Positions 1 through 7,778 of a stretch of 64,000 nucleotides of DNA are shown here, piece after piece (the stretch's first letter is position 1; the number at the start of each line of letters is the position of its first letter). Location of the stretch: positions 1-64,000 of the forward strand of contig JBNKRV010000130.1 in assembly GCA_050296935.1 (NCBI GenBank). The letters run 5' to 3'. The notes under the pieces are model-generated. The model saw nothing but the letters and a program-made list of their open reading frames with translations. It was not told the DNA's origin and did not search any database. Origin of the DNA: Saccharicrinis sp050296935. Lineage in GTDB: Bacteria; Bacteroidota; Bacteroidia; Bacteroidales; Marinilabiliaceae. Both the position numbers and the translations under genes were made by a program.

Positions 1-237
1 CACCCTGTTCCAGGGTAGTATTTTTCGCTCTCCACCTTGACAGAACCCCTTACTCAATAAGCAAGGTATCTGAAAAGAAAAAACGAAAAAAAATGTCTAA
101 GAAACATTACGTAGTGGTCCAGTAAATGGGGAGTAGAATAATCTTTCCAAATATCAAATTGAAAGGATATTTTTGTCCTAAGAATTAAATACATATTTTA
201 AAATAATCAGGAGTTACAAATTAAATAATAACAAAGA

Positions 238-891
238 ATGAATATTCATATTTTCAATAAAGAGAATTCCCTTTTCAATCAGTTTATTGCTGAAATCAGA
301 GATAAAGAAATTCAAACAGACCCGTTAAGATTTAGAAGAAACATTGAACGGATGGGGGAAATATTAGCTTATGAGATTAGTAAATATCTAAACTATGAGA
401 GTATTGATATTCAAACTCCTCTTGGCGTTTCTCATGAATATGTTTATTCTGAAAATGTTGTGATTGCAACAATATTAAGAGCCGGACTACCATTGCATCA
501 AGGCGTATTAAATTATTTTGATAGTGCAGAAAATTGTTTTGTTTCTGCCTATAGAAAATACAATGAAAAGGGAGACTTCGATATACATATTGAATATATT
601 TCATCTCCCTCATTGGAAGATAAAATTGTTATTCTTACAGATCCGATGTTGGCAAGTGGAGCTTCAATGGAATTGGCATATAAAGCTATCCTTACCAAGG
701 GAAAACCAAAACATATTCATATTGCATCTATTATAGCCAGTGAAGAAGGGGTTGAGTATATTAAAAGTAATATGCCATCCGAAAACATTTCGCTATGGAT
801 TGGGGCAGTGGATAAAGAGTTAAATGATAAAAAGTATATTATTCCCGGGCTTGGAGATGCTGGTGATTTAGCATTTGGTAGTAAGTTATAG
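238..891 (+). CDS. upp: Uracil phosphoribosyltransferase
   Basis: The 217-residue protein converts uracil and PRPP to UMP in the cytoplasm (pyrimidine salvage). The PRPP-binding stretch VILTDPMLASGASM lies near residues 131-144, and the uracil-binding end motif YIIPGLGDAGDLAFG is close to the C-terminus; both are typical of the family, as is the length. No Shine-Dalgarno sequence is visible, as is usual in Bacteroidota. The next gene (O-acyltransferase) starts 10 bases after the stop, so the two could be co-transcribed, although their functions are unrelated. The 237 bases before the gene show no open frame. Confidence 0.95.
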   Translation: MNIHIFNKENSLFNQFIAEIRDKEIQTDPLRFRRNIERMGEILAYEISKYLNYESIDIQTPLGVSHEYVYSENVVIATILRAGLPLHQGVLNYFDSAENCFVSAYRKYNEKGDFDIHIEYISSPSLEDKIVILTDPMLASGASMELAYKAILTKGKPKHIHIASIIASEEGVEYIKSNMPSENISLWIGAVDKELNDKKYIIPGLGDAGDLAFGSKL

Positions 892-901
892 ATACGAAGA
901 C

Positions 902-2314
902 ATGTTATTTACTAGCGTATTTTTTCTTTTTGCATTTCTTCCTTTAGTATTTGTTTTTCATTTAATTTTACCGCAGAGGTTTCGAAATCACTTCCTTTTA
1001 TTAGCAAGTTTATTCTTTTATTCGTTAGGAGAGAAGGAGATGGTTTTCTTAATATTAGGAGTGACTTTTGTTTCTTATATATCTGCAATTTTAATTGATC
1101 GGGGTTTAAAAAGGACGGGTTTATATTTAGGAATATTCTCCACCATTGGTGCATTAATCTATTTTAAGTACACATCCTTTTTGTTATCCATCATAAATCT
1201 GGTATTAAATAATATTTGGCCAGGATCGTTTCATCAAATTTTCAAAATTGCACTACCAATTGGAATTAGCTTTTATATATTTCAGGCTTTATCTTATGTA
1301 ATTGATGTCTATAAGCAAAGAGTTAGTATTAATAAGAATTTTATAAACCTTGCCACCTATATTTCCTTGTTCCCTCAATTAATTGCAGGCCCTATTGTAA
1401 GATATAAAGATATCTCATTGCAATTGAAAGATAGAACGGTGGAGTGGAATGGTATAATAATAGGACTAGAAAGGTTTATTATTGGCCTTGCAAAGAAAAT
1501 TATACTTGCAAATAGTTGTGCTGTTATTGCAGATACCATTTTTTCATCCTCTCCTATTTTCATAAGTACTGGAGTAGCATGGTTGGGTGCAATCGCATAT
1601 AGTTTTCAGATTTATTTTGATTTTTCAGCATACTCTGATATGGCTATTGGCCTTGGAAATCTGTTTGGATTCAGGTTTTTAGAGAATTTCAATTATCCAT
1701 ATATATCCACTTCAATACGAGATTTCTGGAAAAGGTGGCATATATCCTTATCTACATGGTTCAGAGATTATCTATATATCCCATTAGGAGGTAATCGGTT
1801 AAGTAAAATTACCACCTACAGAAATCTCGTCATAGTTTTTTTTATTACCGGTTTGTGGCATGGGGCAAGTTGGAATTTTATTGTATGGGGTTTGTTTCAT
1901 GGAGTATTTTTAATAGTAGAAAGAAGTTTTAATAGGGTACATTTCAAAGGGAATGTATTATTTAGGAGGTTATATACCTTGATTGTTGTTGTTATTGGAT
2001 GGGTGATTTTTCGAACAGACACAATTGGGGATGCTAGTGATTTTATTTTAAGGATGTTCTCATGGCAAAATGATTATCAAGTATTATATGATTTAAATTA
2101 CTTTATAAATAAAGAGAATGTTTGTATTCTACTACTTTGTGCAATATTTTCTATGCCCGTTTATCCATTACTTCACAAGGTGATGAGTCATAATTTAAAT
2201 GAAAGCAAGGCATTAAGTTTTATTTACTATTTTTTTATACTTTCCTTATTTGCAATTTCATTGGTGTATGTTTCAGTTCAAACCTATAACCCGTTTATTT
2301 ATTTTAGATTCTAG
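902..2314 (+). CDS. MBOAT-family membrane O-acyltransferase (AlgI-like)
   Basis: A multi-spanning inner-membrane acyltransferase of about 470 residues. AlgI-type proteins pass acetyl groups across the membrane to a periplasmic transferase that acetylates exported polysaccharide. Seen: the typical start MLFTSVFFLFAFLPLV, many hydrophobic segments, the family motif RDFWKRWHISLSTWFRDY, and the conserved TGLWHGASWNF with the catalytic-type His. I chose the ATG at 902 because an upstream in-frame start (875) adds only polar residues overlapping upp. The downstream AlgJ/DHHW-like gene begins 5 bases later, so the two form an O-acetylation pair. The acceptor polysaccharide is unknown; true alginate synthesis is not implied. 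Confidence 0.9.
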   Translation: MLFTSVFFLFAFLPLVFVFHLILPQRFRNHFLLLASLFFYSLGEKEMVFLILGVTFVSYISAILIDRGLKRTGLYLGIFSTIGALIYFKYTSFLLSIINLVLNNIWPGSFHQIFKIALPIGISFYIFQALSYVIDVYKQRVSINKNFINLATYISLFPQLIAGPIVRYKDISLQLKDRTVEWNGIIIGLERFIIGLAKKIILANSCAVIADTIFSSSPIFISTGVAWLGAIAYSFQIYFDFSAYSDMAIGLGNLFGFRFLENFNYPYISTSIRDFWKRWHISLSTWFRDYLYIPLGGNRLSKITTYRNLVIVFFITGLWHGASWNFIVWGLFHGVFLIVERSFNRVHFKGNVLFRRLYTLIVVVIGWVIFRTDTIGDASDFILRMFSWQNDYQVLYDLNYFINKENVCILLLCAIFSMPVYPLLHKVMSHNLNESKALSFIYYFFILSLFAISLVYVSVQTYNPFIYFRF

Positions 2315-2319
2315 TCGTT

Positions 2320-3390
2320 ATGTTAATAAAAAAAACGTTTGTAACAATATTTTTTATTGTAATTTTAATGCCGTTTTTACTTGCTCCTATATACAATGCA
2401 AACATATCAATAGAAAATAGAAATTCAATTAAACTTCCTAATTATAAAGAACTATCCTTAATTGAATTCACAAAACAACTTAAATCTTTTTTAGAGTCAG
2501 AATTTGCATTTAGGGATGTACTAATTAAAGCGTATTTGTTGTTAAAAGAAGATATTCTGCAGACAGAATCGATCCCTCATTCAGTGAAACATGGTAAAAA
2601 TGGATGGTATTTTTTAGGGAACTTCTATCAATCAGTATATAATGAATCTCTCGGTATAATAAATCATGACAATGTTGATATTAACAATGTTTGTTCAAAT
2701 ATTTTGTCAATGAATGAAATTTGTATTGGACGAAAAATTGATTTTTATTGTGCAATTGTTGAAAATAAGCATCAGATATATAAAGAAATGCTTCCATTGG
2801 TTCCTGTGAATACGATTTCAAGATTCGAGAAAGTAAATCAGAAATTTGAAAGAGATGGTAGTTTCAGATTGATTAAATTAAGTAGAGACTTTCTTGAAAG
2901 CAAACAAACTAATAAATTGTATTACAAAACTGATTCTCATTGGACCGGCTATGGTGCTTTATTGGGGGCTAAAGTTTTACTAGATTCGCTTCAAATAAAA
3001 TACAATGTGCAAAATCAATTGTGCAAATTGGAAAACTATGAGGTTGATTCAATTATAGATAAATCAATGGACTTGAGTAAGATTATTTATAAATCCATAC
3101 CAGAATACAGATACCAGTTTAAACCATTATTAGACAGTTTGAAATTTCAAGAAAAGGAAGGAATTTACTACTCAAAAATAGCACCTAATAAACTAAAAGT
3201 ATTGGTCTTTCATGATTCTTACTTTCTAGAGATGCGAAAATTTCTTGCCCCTCATTTCAAGGAGATGATCTGCTTTTGGTCTGAATTTGATATAAAAATA
3301 ATTGATAAAGTTAAGCCTGATATAGTTATTTTCATAAGGGTTGAACGGAATATGAAATCGATGGAGACAGAAAAATCATTCCTAAATTAA
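2320..3390 (+). CDS. AlgJ/DHHW-like periplasmic O-acetyltransferase partner
   Basis: A 356-residue protein with an N-terminal membrane anchor or signal segment (residues about 4-25) and a SGNH-like domain. The family signature is visible as YYKTDSHWTGYGALLGAK (Asp-x-His-Trp) and as VFHDSYFLEMR, a likely catalytic Ser region. Proteins of this kind take acetyl groups from the MBOAT partner encoded immediately upstream and move them to extracellular polysaccharide. The 3' end overlaps the convergent folK gene by 9 bases. The substrate cannot be read from the sequence. Confidence 0.8.
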   Translation: MLIKKTFVTIFFIVILMPFLLAPIYNANISIENRNSIKLPNYKELSLIEFTKQLKSFLESEFAFRDVLIKAYLLLKEDILQTESIPHSVKHGKNGWYFLGNFYQSVYNESLGIINHDNVDINNVCSNILSMNEICIGRKIDFYCAIVENKHQIYKEMLPLVPVNTISRFEKVNQKFERDGSFRLIKLSRDFLESKQTNKLYYKTDSHWTGYGALLGAKVLLDSLQIKYNVQNQLCKLENYEVDSIIDKSMDLSKIIYKSIPEYRYQFKPLLDSLKFQEKEGIYYSKIAPNKLKVLVFHDSYFLEMRKFLAPHFKEMICFWSEFDIKIIDKVKPDIVIFIRVERNMKSMETEKSFLN

Positions 3391-3870
3391 AAATCTTACC
3401 CACCCCTCATCTTTACACTCAGTTAATAATTCCTGAATTGTTTTCAATAAAACTGGATGGTTCAGGTTTCTCCATTTTTCAGCCAGCGGGAGGAGGGTGA
3501 ATTTCCTTTCATGGAGTTTAGGATGAGGGATAGTTAAATGTGGTTCATTTATTATTGAATGATCATAAAACAGTATATCAATATCCATAGTTCGGCCTTC
3601 ATATTCTGTTTTGGTTTTTGCTTTTCTGCCAAGTGTTTTTTCAATGTTTTGTGATAGTTCCAATAACTTTTGAGGGGTGTGCGAACATTCAATCTCAATT
3701 ATCTTATTAATAAAATTTTGATCATGTACGAAACCCCACGGTTCACTTTCATAGTATCCTGATTCCTTAATTATTGATCCAATGTTTTTTGCAATTAATT
3801 GTTGAGCTTGCATGATATTTTCGGTTGGATTACCTTCATTTCCTCCTAATAACAATAAAACCTTGGTCAT
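3382..3870 (-). CDS. folK: 2-amino-4-hydroxy-6-hydroxymethyldihydropteridine pyrophosphokinase
   Basis: HPPK transfers pyrophosphate from ATP to 6-hydroxymethyl-dihydropterin in folate synthesis. The start MTKVLLLLGGNEGNPTENI carries the GGNxGN motif, YESEPWGFVHDQNFIN carries the pterin-site residues, and GRTMDIDILFYD plus IPHPKLHERKFTLLPLAE give the DIDxL and PHP signatures. At 162 residues it has the usual length. A start three codons further upstream (3879) is equally open; I prefer the one that places the first beta strand at the N-terminus. It runs convergently against the O-acetyltransferase gene. Confidence 0.92.
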   Translation of the reverse strand: MTKVLLLLGGNEGNPTENIMQAQQLIAKNIGSIIKESGYYESEPWGFVHDQNFINKIIEIECSHTPQKLLELSQNIEKTLGRKAKTKTEYEGRTMDIDILFYDHSIINEPHLTIPHPKLHERKFTLLPLAEKWRNLNHPVLLKTIQELLTECKDEGWVRFLI

Positions 3871-4023
3871 AATCTTCAATAAATAAATTAAACAAGTAAC
3901 GGTTTATGCAAAATCGTATAATTGGTACAAAGAAAATAATTTAGTTTTAATACATTTGTTCAGTAAGCATTATTCTTTTAAATCTATAGTTTAATTACGC
4001 ATATTTTATATAACTCAAAATTT

Positions 4024-5790
4024 ATGGCCAAGTTTATTAAATCATTATTATTAACGGTTGTTGGTTCAATAGTGACCGCATTGTTTATTGTTATTCTGTT
4101 TTTTGCTGTTCTGGCAGTGATCGTATCAGGAGGAGAAAAAGAGATTGAAATTAAGGAGGGTACTTTATTAACTATAAATCTTAATAAAGAAATCATAGAT
4201 AGATCTGTTCCGAATCCAATCACTGAACTTATAGGAGAGTCACCATTTGGCTCAGATAAATTAGGATTGAATCAAATTTTAAAGAATATTTCAAAAGCAA
4301 AAAGAGATAAAAATATTTTAGGAATTTATCTTGAGTCAGGTATGCCACAAACAGGCTATGCTACTTTAAATGAAATCAGGGAAGCACTTATCGATTTTAA
4401 ATCCTCGGGTAAATTTGTGGTTGCTTATTCGCCTATATACTCACAGAAAGGATATTATGTGGCATCTGTAGCTAATCATGCCTATATGCCTCCTCAGGGA
4501 ATGTTAGAATTTAAAGGATTAAGTGCTCAACGTACTTTTTTTAAAGGAACATTGGAGAAATTAGGTGTAGAAATGCAAATTTTCAAACATGGAAAATTTA
4601 AGTCAGCGGTAGAACCTTTTATCCGCGATAAAATGAGTGATCCTGCAAAAAAACAAACAATAGCATATACCTCCTCTATTTGGAATCATGTGCTGAATGG
4701 AATCTCTAAATCCAGAGGAGTATCTGCAGATAGTATTAATTATTTAGTAGATGAAGCCTTGATGTTTAAAGATAATCGGGCTTTGATTGATTACCACATC
4801 TTAGATGGGCTTAAATATAAGGATGAGGTGCTGACACAGGTAAAAAGCATGACTGGGACATCTGAAGAAGATGATATTGAGCAGGTAAATCTGAGAGATT
4901 ATGAATTTGTATATGTGCCAGATGAAGTTAAAGGTTTGAAAAGAGATAAGATAGCAGTTATTTATGCCGAAGGTGAGATAGACGGAGGAGGGAAGGATGG
5001 AATCGATTCAGAGAAATTGAGTAAAACCATTAGAGAGGCCAGAAAGGATGACAATATAAAGGCAGTTGTTTTAAGAATTAATTCTCCCGGAGGATCAGGA
5101 ATGGGGTCAGATGTGATATGGCGCGAGGTTCAATTGTGTCAACAAGCTAAACCATTGATTGTATCAATGGGTGATGTAGCCGCTTCCGGTGGTTATTATA
5201 TTGCCTGTATTGCCGATACAATTGTTGCTAACCCTTCCACCATTACCGGTTCAATTGGTGTTTTTGGAATGATACCTAATGCAAAGGAATTATTTAATGA
5301 AAAACTAGGTATTACTTTCGATGGTGTAAAAACAAATAAATATGCCGATTTACCTAACGTTACACGTTCTTTTACATCAGATGAAAAGGAAATTTTCCAA
5401 TCATATGTGGAAGCGTTTTATAAAGTATTTATTAGTAGATGTGCAGAAGGTAGAGAAACATCTTCTGAGGCTATTGATGAAATAGGTCAGGGTAGAGTAT
5501 GGAGCGGAGAAAATGCCAAAGATATTAACCTTGTTGATGTTTTAGGAGGTCTTTCAAAAGCGGTTGAAATTGCAAAAGATAAGGCTGGACTCGAAACATA
5601 CAGAATTGTTGAATTGCCTGAAAAGCTTTCGCCACTAGAAGAATTCATGAAAGACATGAAAAGTGAGGCTAAAGCATATATGTATAAGTCTTTTTTAGGA
5701 GTGAACTATGAACAACTTGAATTGATAAACAGAATAAAAGAGATTGAACCAATTCAGGCAAGGATGCCATTTGATTTGGAGCTAAACTAA
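4024..5790 (+). CDS. sppA: Signal peptide peptidase SppA, 67K type
   Basis: A membrane-anchored serine protease that digests cleaved signal peptides. It is 588 residues with one N-terminal membrane helix (about residues 7-35) and two tandem ClpP-like domains, the long form of the family. The Ser-Lys dyad is visible: Lys193 in KFKSAVEPFIRDKMS of the first domain and Ser388 in VAASGGYYIACIAD of the second. A hairpin terminator follows the stop. Start chosen so that the membrane helix follows the first Lys residues. No abnormal feature. Confidence 0.93.
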   Translation: MAKFIKSLLLTVVGSIVTALFIVILFFAVLAVIVSGGEKEIEIKEGTLLTINLNKEIIDRSVPNPITELIGESPFGSDKLGLNQILKNISKAKRDKNILGIYLESGMPQTGYATLNEIREALIDFKSSGKFVVAYSPIYSQKGYYVASVANHAYMPPQGMLEFKGLSAQRTFFKGTLEKLGVEMQIFKHGKFKSAVEPFIRDKMSDPAKKQTIAYTSSIWNHVLNGISKSRGVSADSINYLVDEALMFKDNRALIDYHILDGLKYKDEVLTQVKSMTGTSEEDDIEQVNLRDYEFVYVPDEVKGLKRDKIAVIYAEGEIDGGGKDGIDSEKLSKTIREARKDDNIKAVVLRINSPGGSGMGSDVIWREVQLCQQAKPLIVSMGDVAASGGYYIACIADTIVANPSTITGSIGVFGMIPNAKELFNEKLGITFDGVKTNKYADLPNVTRSFTSDEKEIFQSYVEAFYKVFISRCAEGRETSSEAIDEIGQGRVWSGENAKDINLVDVLGGLSKAVEIAKDKAGLETYRIVELPEKLSPLEEFMKDMKSEAKAYMYKSFLGVNYEQLELINRIKEIEPIQARMPFDLELN

Positions 5791-5814
5791 AGTTTTTTTT
5801 ACCTTTGAAAATTT

Positions 5815-5845
5815 AAGGCTGATCTTAATAGTTCAGCCTTTTTTT
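5815..5845 (+). terminator. Hairpin terminator after sppA, abutting lpxK
   Basis: The arms aaggctga (5815-5822) and tcagcctt (5833-5840) are exact inverted repeats followed by a run of T. The hairpin ends only 5 bases before the lpxK ATG, so it either ends sppA transcripts or acts in the lpxK leader. Confidence 0.8.
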
Positions 5846-5850
5846 CCGTT

Positions 5851-6930
5851 ATGAAGATATCAAAATACATAAGGCTGTCATTGTTGCCCTTCTCTATTAT
5901 TTACGGAGGAGTAGTTCGTATTCGTAATTTTATGTTTGATGTTGGAAAGTTATCATCCCGGGAGTTTGATATACCCATTATATCTGTTGGAAATATTACT
6001 GTGGGAGGTACAGGAAAAACGCCGCTAACCGAGTTTATTATAAAACAACTGATTCATCAATACCAGGTGGCTTTATTAAGCAGGGGGTACAAAAGAAAAA
6101 CCAAGGGGGTTGTTGTCTCTAACACGAATAGTACAGCGATTGAAATTGGAGATGAGCCTGCGCAGATAAAGCAAAAATTCCCCCAATGTCAGGTTGTTGT
6201 TGCGGAGAAGAGGGTGGAAGGTGTTGAGAAAATAAATGGATTAACCAAAGTTCCTGATGTTATTGTTATGGATGATGCTTACCAGCACAGATATGTGAAA
6301 CCCGGGTTGAGCATTTTGGTTATGGACTATAATCGACCACTTTGGAAAGACCTCATGTTGCCTGCCGGAGAGTTAAGAGAACCAATGAAGGGGAAAAGCC
6401 GTGCTGATATTGTTTTTGTGAGTAAGTGTCCGGCCAATTTATCTCAAACCGAACAGGATTATATTACAAAGAAATTAGATTTGTTACCTGAGCAATCCAT
6501 ATTCTATTCTTCTATTGGTTACCAACAACCCTTATCCTTATATAGCGATCAATCAAGTGTAAGTCAGGATAATTTGTTAAGCTTTGATGTTTTATTAGTT
6601 GCTGGCATAGGAAACCCAAAGCCGTTTTATAAATATGTAAAAAAAATGGTAAGGAGTGTTCAAACACTATATTTTCCAGATCATTATCAATACGAGACTT
6701 CTGATGTAAGGAAGATTCATAACATGTTCGATCAGATTATTTCTGATAAGAAGGTTATTATTACCACTGAAAAAGATGCTGTTCGATTCAAACAAGTATT
6801 GAATGTATCAGACAAAATCGCATCAAATATTTGGTTTCTACCCATAGAAATCGAAATTCTTAATCAACAAACAAATCGTTTTAAAGACAAAATTACCACC
6901 TATGTTAGGGAAAATCAAAACAAGCGCTGA
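5851..6930 (+). CDS. lpxK: Tetraacyldisaccharide 4'-kinase
   Basis: LpxK phosphorylates the 4' position of the lipid A disaccharide at the inner membrane. The 359-residue product has a hydrophobic N-terminus, a P-loop in SVGNITVGGTGKTPLTEF (residues about 45-62), the DDAYQHRYVKPGLSILVMDY segment typical of the family, and LPAGELREP. The length fits. The gene overlaps the next (purine nucleoside phosphorylase) by 29 bases, so they are probably translated from one message. A terminator-like hairpin ends 5 bases upstream of the start, so expression must depend on read-through or on structure in the leader. Confidence 0.93.
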   Translation: MKISKYIRLSLLPFSIIYGGVVRIRNFMFDVGKLSSREFDIPIISVGNITVGGTGKTPLTEFIIKQLIHQYQVALLSRGYKRKTKGVVVSNTNSTAIEIGDEPAQIKQKFPQCQVVVAEKRVEGVEKINGLTKVPDVIVMDDAYQHRYVKPGLSILVMDYNRPLWKDLMLPAGELREPMKGKSRADIVFVSKCPANLSQTEQDYITKKLDLLPEQSIFYSSIGYQQPLSLYSDQSSVSQDNLLSFDVLLVAGIGNPKPFYKYVKKMVRSVQTLYFPDHYQYETSDVRKIHNMFDQIISDKKVIITTEKDAVRFKQVLNVSDKIASNIWFLPIEIEILNQQTNRFKDKITTYVRENQNKR

Positions 6931-7714
6931 ATTCATATTAGATAAATCCAAAAGCAAAGCTAAAATAGGAATTATTTTAGGTACGGGATTAGGAGGATTA
7001 GTGGATGAGATTGAGATACAATCAACTTTGGATTATGAGAGCATACCGGATTTTCCTACATCAACGGTTGATGGACATAACGGGAGATTGATATTCGGAC
7101 AATTAGGAGGAAAGGATGTAATTGCAATGCAGGGGCGCTTTCATTATTACGAAGGGTATGGTATGCAGGAAGTGACTTTCCCGATTAGGGTGTTAAAAAT
7201 GATGGGTATTGAAACTCTGTTAGTAAGTAATGCCAGTGGTGGGTTAAATCCTGGTTTTATAGTTGGTGATATCATGGTTATTGAGGATCATATTAATATG
7301 TTTGGAACCAATCCGTTAATAGGAAAAAATTTTGATGAATTGGGGCCTCGATTTCCGGATATGAGTATTCCATATGATAAAGAGCTGATCAATAGGGCGT
7401 TTGAAATCGCCAGTCAAAATGATATCAAACTAACTCGCGGGGTTTATGTAGGTACCACAGGGCCAACATTTGAAACGCCTGCTGAGTATAAGATGTTTCG
7501 CATACTAGGTGCAGATGCTGTTGGCATGTCAACAGTACCGGAAGTTATTGTGGCGCGTCATATGAATATGCGATGTTTTGGAATATCTATCATTACAGAT
7601 TCGGGTGTTCCTGGTGAAATTGTTGAAGTTTCACATGAAGAGGTTCAGGAAGTAGCCGCAAAAGCACAACCAAAAATGACTTTTGTAATCAAGGAATTAG
7701 TTGCTACTCTTTAA
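6902..7714 (+). CDS. Purine-nucleoside phosphorylase (trimeric class)
   Basis: The enzyme phosphorolyses purine nucleosides in salvage. The 270-residue product has the phosphate loop IGIILGTGLGG (about residues 22-32), the motif GRFHYYEGYGMQEVTFPIR, and VGTTGPTFETPAEYKM. In the base-binding loop, ITDSGVPG has Asp233 where 6-oxopurine-specific enzymes such as human PNP have Asn, so adenosine-type substrates may also be used; this is inference from the family. The start lies inside lpxK and matches the usual N-terminal length. A bidirectional terminator follows. Confidence 0.9.
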   Translation: MLGKIKTSAEFILDKSKSKAKIGIILGTGLGGLVDEIEIQSTLDYESIPDFPTSTVDGHNGRLIFGQLGGKDVIAMQGRFHYYEGYGMQEVTFPIRVLKMMGIETLLVSNASGGLNPGFIVGDIMVIEDHINMFGTNPLIGKNFDELGPRFPDMSIPYDKELINRAFEIASQNDIKLTRGVYVGTTGPTFETPAEYKMFRILGADAVGMSTVPEVIVARHMNMRCFGISIITDSGVPGEIVEVSHEEVQEVAAKAQPKMTFVIKELVATL

Positions 7715-7734
7715 ACTTCATGAATAGAAAATTT

Positions 7735-7771
7735 TAATCCTGCCTTACAAGTATTGTAGGTGCAGGATTTT
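7735..7771. terminator. Bidirectional terminator between convergent genes
   Basis: An inverted repeat aatcctgccttacaa / ttgtaggtgcaggatt with A-rich and T-rich shoulders sits between the convergent purine phosphorylase and lamin-tail genes, so it can serve both strands. Confidence 0.75.
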
Positions 7772-7778
7772 GAATATA

